NCBI GenBank assembly: GCA_002778195.1
Contig: PCDI01000003.1
Span: forward strand, 3,602,574-3,655,961
Direction of reading: 5' to 3'
Length of the DNA: 53,388 bases
DNA from: Raffaelea ambrosiae
Taxonomy: Eukaryota; Ascomycota; Sordariomycetes; Ophiostomatales; Ophiostomataceae
Position 1 is the first letter of the stretch. Each line of letters begins with the position of its first letter. The notes beneath the pieces were generated by a model. That model worked only from the letters and a program-made list of their open reading frames with translations. It was not told the DNA's origin and made no database searches. The position numbers and the translations under genes are program-made. Positions 45,770 through 53,388 of this stretch are shown piece by piece.

Positions 45770-47882
45770 TTAAATCACAACAATTGCAGATAATCCAGAC
45801 TCATCACGGGACTCATATTCCATATACTGCTCGTTCTCAACCTTTCCCAGCGCACTGCAATCATTTCCCACGAGTCCGCTGTCCAGGTACATGACCATGA
45901 CTCCAAACCTGTAGAACTGGCCTTTCAAGATTTTTGTTGGGCAAAGCAAGAGAAAGCCAACCCGGACGCAGGTGCTCTGGTCCTCGGCCATGATAGGAAG
46001 TGCATGAATGGGTGTCTGCGAAAAATTGCCCTTGTCGCTGGATAACACCGCCCTAGAGTCTGGAGAAGCATTTTCTCTCCATGCACCACCCACGTACATG
46101 ACCCAATCAAGCTCTGACTCCGTCCTCTTGACTCGAATTCGGGTTGTTATCAAGTACCCAGACAGGCGAAGAGACCCTCCAGTTACTTCTGCAGTGGGAT
46201 CTGGCGTTCGGCACTGTATCGTACAGCCGTGAAAAGTACAGACGGGGCGGGCACCCCGTCCAAAGATGTGGAATGCCACGCCACCATCCACGCTGGCCCA
46301 AGACCAGGTCGGTGCACGGTATGTTTCTGGGGAGTGTGAAGGTCGTTTGTGAAGGCCAGACCACAGCAACTGGAACAAAAAGTCCTCTTTCCACAGACCT
46401 GCAAAGTACTCATTGTCGGAGGAGCTATTTATACGTTTAGCAATGCCAGATAGAGCCACCAGCCGGTCGTGCTGATATGTCAGACTGCATTTGCTGTACG
46501 TCTCGACGATCCAGATCCACATATCGAGCTTTTCTCTCTGCACAGCACCTTCGTAGTCGGCTGTCTTCTTGCCAGGAACAGTCGCATGATCGCTGTTTGG
46601 GTGATCCGACATACACTGAAGAGCTGTCTTCTTTTTCCAATACTTGTCCATGCCTCTGGGCAAGCCGCCAGGGTAGGTTTCAGAGGCAACCAGATCACAA
46701 CATTGCCACAGCATTTCTGTTGCACAGAAATCCAACACCCTCGTGGCCAGAAGGCGTTCCTGAACAGACCATGCCCGCGACGTCAGTGGCATACTATGAA
46801 AAGACTTTTCGTGATAGTCTTCGGCGTAAAGAATGCACTTCTGAGAGCCTTGCTTGTCGTCTAAAGCAACCACACAGGGCCCGGAATCCACAGCCGAGCT
46901 GACCCGTGGCCAGAGGCCGGCGTTGGTATCGGTACCGGATGTAGCTGCGATGCACAAGACCCCCCCACCGTAGACGCTTGTCATTCGCGGTGCTTCACTC
47001 AGCCAGTCGTCCTTGGAGTCTTGAATAATACACATTGCATCTATCCAAATAAACGGGATGTCTAGACCGCGCGCTACCTCGATGGCATCGCGGAATGTTC
47101 GGCCTAGTTCGGATAGATCTATACCATCCTCCAAGGACTGGCGAGAGGCCTCTGTGAGTCGCAAGATGTCCAGATTCCCCCAGCAGTGGCTCAGTGTTGC
47201 GTATCGAGTGCTGTCTTGACCAGTGCAGAGTGTGTTCGAATTGGTAACAAGGCGTATCTTTCCGAAACTCGGCTTGTCAATCTCCAGCAGTCGGGTCGGG
47301 GACTGGCCAGCGGACTTCGCCTGAGATATCCGACACCGATCATGGTTCTTCAGACAGTGGCCAAACCACTTGCGTGCATAGTCCATACTAAATGAACTAT
47401 GCGAGGTGACTAGACCTGTACCCTCTGTGATCGGAAAGATTGCACTTCTTGCATTCATGTATTCTGAAGCACGATTTGAAATTAGTGGACAACTCTTTTT
47501 TTTTTTTTTTTTTTCAGTTCACAAGAAACGCACCATCTAAAGGCTGCAGTTTGCATCGCACGAGCCCGATCCGTTTGAAATAATGGCTCTTCTCATCCAA
47601 GAAACCGAACCGTAAAGACAGCTCGACACTTGATGGATCGGCGAGTGAACCGAAGAAGAGATATTGCGTCAAGAAGCGCTTCGCGATGAGCTTACCCAGG
47701 TCAGCATATTGATTTGTCCACCCTTCGAAGCGTCGAGATGAAGAATCCCAGAGCCGGCAGCAGACAAAACAGCTGTTGGCAACCGCTAACTGGAATTCGT
47801 CATAGCTGGCATGGTGCCGTTGGTAGCCCTCCGTAGAAGGGTTCTTGAGCATCCGCTCGCAAGCCTCGCATATGTTGCTCAT
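45770..47882 (-). CDS. HET-domain protein (intact)
   Basis: This protein carries a heterokaryon-incompatibility (HET, PF06985) domain; in fungi HET domains trigger regulated cell death after non-self recognition. Exons are 47534-47882 and 45770-47463 (680 aa). The start ATG gives MSNICEACERML, the usual cysteine-pair opening of this protein type, followed by SCFVCCRLW. HET motifs are YATLSHCWG (204-212), ELGRTFRDAI, FIWIDAMCIIQDSKDDW (about 254-270) and VLCIAATSGTD. Downstream are SRAWSVQERLLATR and APTWSWASVDG, then a tail ending MEYESRDESGLSAIVVI. That tail is shared with the decayed HET gene at 39663 and the fragment at 48129, which shows a local family. No extra sensing domain is fused to it. 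The 70-nt intron has GTGCGT...CAG ends. Confidence 0.9.
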
Positions 47883-48128
47883 AGCGAACGGTGACAGGTG
47901 TTCTGCCGTCGAGCAGATCTGTTTTGCAATTTTAAGGCTGTCAAGCGCCGAGTCTGTCACAGGGTTATGCGGGCCAGAGAAACGGACACCCAATTAAAAT
48001 CCATCTCGGACAATTTGACCAACAAGGAAGACGTGAGGTGGCAGTGCAGATATTGGTTCGCAAAGTCTGCGTTAGTTAAACAGGTTGCAGCCCACTTGCT
48101 CTTTCGGGCTTTGGAAATTTAGCTACAT
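47883..48128. promoter_or_regulatory. Promoter region of the intact HET gene
   Basis: These 246 bp separate the HET start from the end of the truncated HET copy, which lies in the same orientation. The frame upstream of the chosen ATG is open to 47993, so a longer N-terminus cannot be fully excluded. Confidence 0.45.
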
Positions 48129-48736
48129 CTAAACCACAGTAATTGTTGCCAGACCATTTTCGTCGCGTGATTCATACTCCATCCATTCCTTGTTCTTGAG
48201 CTTGCCAAACACCTTGTAATTCTTCACAAGGGTATCGTCTGGACATTCCATCTCAATGATGCCAGCTTTTAAGAAGTTTCCTTTCTTGTCGCCTGTCGGC
48301 ACAGCAAACAAAAATTGAGGTCTTCTTATCGATGATCGTCTCATTTTGCAAACAGAAATCGGAAGTGCATGAAAACATCGTTCTGGGTTGAAACCACCGT
48401 CGTCAAGAGGCACATAGTCCAGGTCCATTATCTTTTCCCCGGTGCCGTCAAAATCAAGGATGACCATGGCTTTATCCTCATATCTAGGTCGCTGGGGTTC
48501 GATCGTGAACAGATATCCGGATAAACGAAGGAAGCCGCCAGAGACTTGAGCCATTGCATCCGAGGAAGTTTCCACGTAGCAATCCAGGAAGAAGGCAACG
48601 ATGTGGTGGTTGCAGCATGTCTGGAGAACATCATATGTAATCTTCCCATGTCCGCTCGCCCAAGACCATGTCGGCGCCTGGTACGGCCACATTGGCTGCG
48701 GATATTCCTCCTCGTTGCCTTGCGAACCTGTCCAAA
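48129..48736 (-). pseudogene. C-terminal fragment of a HET-domain gene
   Basis: About 200 codons match the C-terminal third of the intact HET protein: APTWSWASGHG, VSGGFLRLSGYL, CFHALPISV and the tail EWMEYESRDENGLATITVV. The HET domain itself is absent. The open frame continues past 48737, but the extra residues are the antisense of the kinase-unit upstream repeat, so the homology ends at that junction. The remaining frame has no stop, so the loss may be recent, or the fragment may be expressed from within the repeat. Confidence 0.8.
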
Positions 48737-49052
48737 GGCCGGAGGCCATTGGTTGAAGTCCTCGACGGGGTTGAAACAAAGAGGCCTGAAAAAGAGGCCC
48801 AAACCCAGGCCACCCAGTTGCCATAGACACAGCAATCCTGTTGCCTGTCTACAGTCTCCCGGGTGTATTTAAGAGCCGTCTACTCTACGGCTGCCCATGA
48901 AAGTTGTTCTCCTTAATCCACATCGCCGCTTCACAAACATTCCCTCGACAAGTTCGCCCCCTCTTGCCCCCCTCTGCCCCCCCCCCCCCATCAAGAACTG
49001 CACTGACTATCACGTAACATTTGTTCTTTTATCTTCAACCCGTTAAACCACC
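48737..49052 (+). promoter_or_regulatory. Conserved upstream region of kinase gene 2
   Basis: This is the copy of the region before kinase gene 1. Shared blocks are ggccggaggccattggtt, aaaaagaggccca at about 48789 (263 bp before the ATG), TATTTAAG near 48867, a C-run at 48977-48990 and actgcactgac...tatcacg near the start. Confidence 0.65.
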
Positions 49053-49850
49053 ATGGAATACAAGCTCCATAGCTTCAACGAACTAGACTACTTCTTCGAA
49101 AAATTTCATCGTAAGTCTGGAGAGTTCCTCTTCACGACTTGCATATTAATCGACCGCGAAAATACGGTGCATATCGCCTGTGTTCCCAAAACACAGCGCA
49201 AGCTCTGCATTGACGATGTCGAAGAGAGACTAGAGCAAATCCCAGACACAGACATCTACGAGAAGGTGCCCACAGACAAGCCTCTTACACTGGCCCCGAA
49301 ACGCTTTTCAGGCACCGTCTATATTAAACGACCATCTATGACCTACTACCCCGAGTTTAAAGAGCAGGGGGTTTTAAGAATCATTAGCGAGCAGCTTATA
49401 ATAGAGGCAAGGAACGCTGAAAGACTCTCCGAACTGCCGGAACACCCCGGCATTCTGCGGTACCACGGATGCATCACAAACCGAGGCTTCATCACGGGCA
49501 TCGTGTACGACAAGCAAATCTGCGACCTAAATGACTACATCGCCAGTCGCGAAGAGCCTCCCATAGACAAGGATCAGTTTATGAGTAACATCACATGGGT
49601 TGTGGAACATCTGCACTCAGCGGGCATCGCTCACAACGACATTACTCCTTACAACATTCTGGTCGACGATGCTGGCCAGCCCGTCCTTGGTGACTTTGAT
49701 TCATGCTGCCCTTTCGGTGAGCCTCTTAGCACGCGTCAGGGTACGCCTGGCTGGATTGAAAAGAGCCGGGAAGAATACACAACCTCAGAGGCACAGCACG
49801 ACCTGTATGCATTAAAGAAACTCAAAGCTTGGCTGGACGAGAGATTGTGA
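49053..49850 (+). CDS. Fungal kinase-like protein 2 (HND/DFD type)
   Basis: This is a single-exon, 265-aa paralog of kinase-like protein 1 and the closest to it; both begin ME.KL and have the same length. Motifs are VYIKRP (beta3 Lys), EARNAERL (helix C), HPGILRYHGCITNRGF, HNDITPYNILVDDAG, GDFDSC and GTPGWIE. It keeps the Lys, Glu, Asp, Asn and Asp needed for nucleotide and metal binding, with DFD in place of DFG and no glycine loop. Many changes lie in the first 85 residues and helix C, while the catalytic core is nearly unchanged. That suggests the N-terminal part is the variable, possibly partner-specific region. Its upstream repeat abuts the truncated HET gene. Confidence 0.82.
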   Translation: MEYKLHSFNELDYFFEKFHRKSGEFLFTTCILIDRENTVHIACVPKTQRKLCIDDVEERLEQIPDTDIYEKVPTDKPLTLAPKRFSGTVYIKRPSMTYYPEFKEQGVLRIISEQLIIEARNAERLSELPEHPGILRYHGCITNRGFITGIVYDKQICDLNDYIASREEPPIDKDQFMSNITWVVEHLHSAGIAHNDITPYNILVDDAGQPVLGDFDSCCPFGEPLSTRQGTPGWIEKSREEYTTSEAQHDLYALKKLKAWLDERL

Positions 49851-50139
49851 GATACAGAGATGATGATTGTAAAGGCATTTTGTTTTGGCTTTCGATGGTT
49901 TCTTGTATTGTAAACTTTTGCTGTTTCTATATGGAATAGCAGCCATGTTCTCTACTCACAATCTATAGCACTGCACTTTTTGACGTGCCAGTAATCAGTT
50001 GTTGCGGTGCCATGTGTTGCGATGTGTCTTGTGAGGCCAAGTATTAATTAGTCGCTGTTTGTAAGGCCGTGGTCAGACACAATCCAGTAAGGGAGGCGCA
50101 GCAGATGCAGAAATGTGCAGCAAGGCCGCATTTCTGGCC
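49851..50139. other. 3' region of kinase gene 2
   Basis: Downstream region of kinase gene 2, with no recognisable feature before the orphan upstream repeat begins. Confidence 0.45.
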
Positions 50140-50398
50140 GTTTAAGTGACCGTTCAATTCGGCCAATTGAAATCTAGGCTTTCTGTTACCAACCCGATTT
50201 TGTAGGCAATGACCAGCGCTACCCAGACATAGTGCAGGAAGGAGACCAGAAAGGAGGCCAGAAAGGCCAGAAAAAGAGGCCGCAATCAGAGGGGAGGGTA
50301 TGTTCATTGTCAGGCAGAAACCAATTGCCTGTGACAGCGAATCACAGGCTTGCATATTAATTCTTCTGCCTATTAACAGTCCGGGGTGTACATCGCAC
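50140..50398 (+). repeat. Orphan kinase-unit upstream repeat
   Basis: This is homologous to 44385-44640, including gtgcaggaaggag, agaaaggaggccag and aaaaagaggccgcaatca (about 50271). No kinase-like coding sequence follows within the expected 200-280 bp, so it appears to be the remnant of a unit whose gene was lost. Confidence 0.6.
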
Positions 50399-50559
50399 AA
50401 AAATGACGCGATGTGAGTGCCCATGACCGGTGGTTTAGAAGTCCGGACGTTCAGAGTGATCTGACGTCCTTGAGGTTGTCTGGATCCAACAACTTAGACA
50501 TTCCAGGTAAGATACGCCTGCGTATGCCGGGATCCCTGCCACGACTGAACACATTCGAG

Positions 50560-50845
50560 TATCGCCTGACCAAGAGACCGAAAACGAGAGCGCAAAAGAG
50601 GTCCGAAAAAAAGAGGCCTGAATATTGCCGAGGCCCAAACAAGAAGCCGCTGCACCTTGGAGGGGCTCATGAATTCTGCTGCCTGTTTGGCCAGGCCCCA
50701 TAAGAATAGGTCGACGCTTGATCATCGCTGCTGCAAATAAGCTTCCTCCAGATCCTTGGAAATATTCCTCTCCACAACGCACTGGCGAACGTTTTGTGTC
50801 GTCGCCCCTCTCCAGATCCAGTGTTCCTCAACCCTTTGGGCCACA
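50560..50845 (+). promoter_or_regulatory. Upstream region of kinase gene 3
   Basis: This is a more diverged version of the kinase-unit upstream region. It has the element gaaaaaaagaggcctg near 50606 (240 bp before the ATG), ctgctgcctgtttggcc as in the other units (cagctgcctattt, ctgttgcctgtct), and cataagaata in the TATA position. Confidence 0.5.
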
Positions 50846-51646
50846 ATGACGCTCAAACTCAACAATACTCTTGATTTGGATTTCTACCATGAGGCCACTC
50901 ACAACAGGACTGGAGAATTCGTCTTTACGGAATTTGGCTTGATCCTGGGCAATGGCGAAGCCTACTTTGGTCGTGTGCGGATGCCCAAGATCCATCTCTC
51001 CGATTTGGATGTCTGTGCAGCACTGAGGCGAATTCCCGATGAAGACATCTACTGCAAGATGTCAGAACTCCCTCCTTTGTCAATAGCACCGAGAGAGCCT
51101 CGGAGCGAGGTCTACATCAAAAGACCATCGCTGCTGCAATACCAAGAGCTGAAAAATATTGACAGGCTCGACACGGTATATGGCCATAGTCTGGACGAGG
51201 CAAAAAACGCCGAAAGAATTTCAAAGCTCCCACCACACCCAGGCATTCTGCGATATCACGGCTGCATGACGAACAGAGGCTATCTCACGGGCATCGTGTA
51301 TGACAAGCACGTCTCTGATCTTGGAAACTATATCGTCACGGGCGAAAAGCCGCGGATTCACAAGAAAAGCTTCATGAATAAGCTTGTATCCGCCGTGGCA
51401 CATCTGCACTTTGCAGGGATTGCGCACAATGATATCAGTCCCGGAAACGTTTTGGTCGATACGGCCGGGCAGCCCATCCTGGCCGATTTTGACTCGTGCT
51501 ATCCCTTTGGTGAGGTTTTGGAATACCGCCGAGGGACACCGGGTTGGATAGAGGACAACGACCCTACAAAACACACACGCTCGGATCCGCAGCATGACTT
51601 GTATGCTCTTAAGAAGCTCAGAATGTGGCTCGACGAGGTGCTGTAA
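50846..51646 (+). CDS. Fungal kinase-like protein 3 (HND/DFD type)
   Basis: This is the most diverged of the three intact paralogs (266 aa, single exon). Motifs: VYIKRP (beta3 Lys), EAKNAERISKLPPHPGILRYHGC, HNDISPGNVLVDTAG, ADFDSC and GTPGWIE. As in the others, HND and DFD replace HRD and DFG. The N-terminal 80 residues differ strongly from paralogs 1 and 2, whereas the core and the C-terminal HDLYALKKLRMWLDE are conserved. It converges on the TPR gene, whose stop codon lies 372 bp away. The start ATG has context ccacaATGacg; the frame is open further upstream, but the homology to the other two begins at this ATG. Confidence 0.82.
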   Translation: MTLKLNNTLDLDFYHEATHNRTGEFVFTEFGLILGNGEAYFGRVRMPKIHLSDLDVCAALRRIPDEDIYCKMSELPPLSIAPREPRSEVYIKRPSLLQYQELKNIDRLDTVYGHSLDEAKNAERISKLPPHPGILRYHGCMTNRGYLTGIVYDKHVSDLGNYIVTGEKPRIHKKSFMNKLVSAVAHLHFAGIAHNDISPGNVLVDTAGQPILADFDSCYPFGEVLEYRRGTPGWIEDNDPTKHTRSDPQHDLYALKKLRMWLDEVL

Positions 51647-52018
51647 GACGGAAGTGGCGTTTGTTTATTGGTGTTTTGGTTCTTCAGCACCCTGTAAATA
51701 ATTTCTTTTCTTTTCTTTTCTTTCCCTTTTTTTTTTCAAATTTCGGTGTGACTGCCAGCCATCTCATGGCAAGCCGCATGTTTGTTCAGCGATTTGAGAC
51801 ATGACTTAGCAGTTGAAGCTTAATTGCAAGTACATAGTGGAACTGGAGAGGCGCTTAGAGCACGCAAACCGTCACATGCATGTGCCTCAGAGGGCGGTTA
51901 TGATAGCTAGAAATAATATGACTATGGCCAGCGATCCTCAAGCTGTTCTCCCTAGTTAACTCATGCGAATATACAAGCTGTTCTGCTCAGACATTCTAGA
52001 TCTCCACGCACTCAAGCG
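51647..52018. other. Convergent 3' spacer of kinase gene 3 and the TPR gene
   Basis: T-rich just after the kinase gene (ttttctttt repeats near 51703-51735), otherwise featureless. Confidence 0.5.
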
Positions 52019-52646
52019 TTACCGAGCCCACAGGCTAACCAGCTGATCGTAGGATGCCTCGTCGTTATCACCCGACATACCACTGTCCGACGTCCCATCA
52101 CTGCCGCCCAGTTCCTTTAGTTTCTCCTTTCTGTACTTCTCGGCCTTTTCCAGCGCTTTCCTGTAATTCTCCTGCTGCTCCCACGACCGGTAAACCTGCG
52201 CCAGCTTGTAGTTCGTCCGTGCTATTTCCCCCTTTCGAAACCTCTCTTCCATTGATGACTCGTATATTTGCAGAGCCGCGCAGAGTTCTCGCCTGTTTGC
52301 AGATGCGTGCATAGGGTTAGGGTTAAAATCATATAGCGTGGCAGCATTGAACAGTGACTGTACTCACTCGGCATCGGCCCACTGCTCGATCCTTGCGTAA
52401 TGCCAGCCAACTTTATGGTATGCATCTCCAGTTTTGTGGTGGCTCTCTCCAAATGTGTGTCTCCAGCACTCCAGCGTGCTCCTGTGCAAGGTGAAGGCTT
52501 CGTCCAGGCGGCCCTGGTTGATCCGCACATTTCCCAAGACAAATTTCATATGTCCAATGCTAATCGAAGTTGATTAATACGGCTGTTTAAGCTGGTTGGT
52601 TTGCTAGTCTGAGGACGGGTGAAAGGAATGGAATAGGAGAGGGAGA

Positions 52647-52695
<49 letters not shown>

Positions 52696-53388
52696 TTGCT
52701 CACATGTAGTCCTCCTTATCATCTGGACCGTAGCGGTTTTCTCGCAACTGAATGAGTTCCTCTAGTCTCTCTGAAGCCTTGTTGTTCGCGTCTTGTGCCC
52801 AGTAGGATCTGCAGATATTTACCTCGTACGGCGAATGGATGTCATTCCGCGAACCATACCCGAGGCACTTCTTGTAACACTCTATCGCAGATTCCTGGTC
52901 TCCGAGTCCCTGGTGCGAATTGGCGATGCCGCCCCAGATGACCTCCCATTTACCATTCTCATCTTTGATCGCAATGCCTTTTTCAATGGCATTCTCCAGC
53001 ATGCTCTTTCTCTCCTCGAATTTGTGGAGCGAAGTTTTGAAGTCGCCAATCTCAGTGGCGATGCAAGCATGGTTGTGAAGGAGCTCGAGTTCAACATTCA
53101 CCACGTAGGCCCTGCTAGGCACCCTTGTCAATTCTCGTGTGCCTGATTTATCGGCGTCCAGGATCTTGTTTGCTTCTTCAATATGGTCGAGCCCAGATGT
53201 GAAAGCTCCATTCCCATAGCATAGCCTGGTGAAATAAAAAAGCAGCAAAAATAAAGGAGCTATGGTCAGTAAACGACATCAAACGCCCCTTCACACCCCC
53301 CCCCCCCCCCCTCTCTCTCTCTCTCTATACTAACTCCAATCCCCAGGATGGCCCCATCTTCCATGGCACGGCTTTCGGCGCCAACTCC
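52019..53388 (-). CDS. C-terminal part of a TPR-repeat protein (partial)
   Basis: The gene enters from the right edge. Exons seen are 52704-53225, 52368-52559 and 52019-52292; a further exon probably lies at about 53336-53388. The about 328 residues in view form tetratricopeptide-type helical pairs: HNHACIATEIGDFKTSLHKF, IANSHQGLGDQESAIECYKK, HMKFVLGNVRINQGRLDEAF, AYHKVGWHYARIEQWADAE and TNYKLAQVYRSWEQQENYRK. They end in a charged tail. This layout is typical of the C-terminal repeats of fungal NLR-like (NB-ARC or NACHT with TPR) proteins, but also of other TPR proteins; no nucleotide-binding domain is in the window. It converges with kinase gene 3. The introns carry (CT)n and, near the edge, a C-run followed by (CT)n. 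Confidence 0.75.
52638..52692. repeat. (GA)n microsatellite in a TPR gene intron
   Basis: About 24 GA dinucleotides lie next to the donor of the 144-nt intron at 52560-52703; in the transcript this is a (CU)n tract. Confidence 0.95.
53296..53326. repeat. C-run plus (CT)n tract
   Basis: Sixteen C residues are followed by eight CT dinucleotides, within the presumed upstream intron of the TPR gene. Confidence 0.9.

Noticed and set aside
48737..48830. N-terminal 31 codons of the long open frame containing the HET fragment
   Set aside because: They are the reverse complement of the kinase-unit upstream repeat, not HET sequence.
52312..52324. Telomere-like tagggttagggtt in a TPR gene intron
   Set aside because: Only about two TTAGGG units, and in the transcript they supply the ccctaaccc branch-point sequence; chance or splicing function explains them better than a telomere scar.

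Overview
The window is nuclear DNA from a filamentous ascomycete (Pezizomycotina; a Sordariomycete is my best guess). Genes are interrupted by short introns of about 50-210 nt with GTRNGT donors, CTAAC-like branch points and YAG acceptors. Spacers are AT-rich with long poly-A/poly-T runs. The proteins are typically fungal: an Ssk2/OS-4 MAPKKK, Sld3, TRAPP-II Trs65, a C2H2-plus-Zn2Cys6 regulator, HET-domain proteins and fungal kinase-like proteins with an HND motif. No bacterial, plasmid or viral signature was seen.

Left part (1-25.6 kb) is an ordinary GC-rich chromosome arm. After an unassigned 3.9 kb come, all on the minus strand, a cytochrome P450 (3898-5607), a C2H2/Zn2Cys6 transcription factor with five exons (5962-8450), and the HOG-pathway MAPKKK ssk2/os-4 (10103-14758). 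Then follow sld3 on plus (16190-19778), trs65 on minus (20242-22608) and an uncharacterised conserved gene on plus (23132-25644). I rebuilt all of these across their introns; the exon coordinates are in the entries.

Middle part (25.6-38.8 kb) is a gene desert of about 10.8 kb, full of simple repeats and short palindromes such as TACTACGTAGTA. It ends in a CT-rich leader and an intronless gene for a Ser/Thr-rich single-pass membrane protein (36451-38799).

Right part (38.8-53.4 kb) is an accessory island and the most interesting stretch. It holds three HET-domain loci (one decayed, one intact, one truncated) that share a C-terminal tail. It also holds three intact small kinase-like genes with HND...DFD catalytic motifs and a decayed fourth copy; an upstream repeat marks five units in all. 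There is a small repeat-containing gene whose start codon is split by an intron, and the C-terminal part of a TPR protein that runs off the right edge. One kinase unit sits exactly where a HET gene has lost its N-terminal two-thirds. HET proteins and NLR-type TPR proteins are the usual parts of fungal allorecognition and regulated cell death. The interleaving with a local kinase family suggests a birth-and-death recognition locus, but that role is inference.
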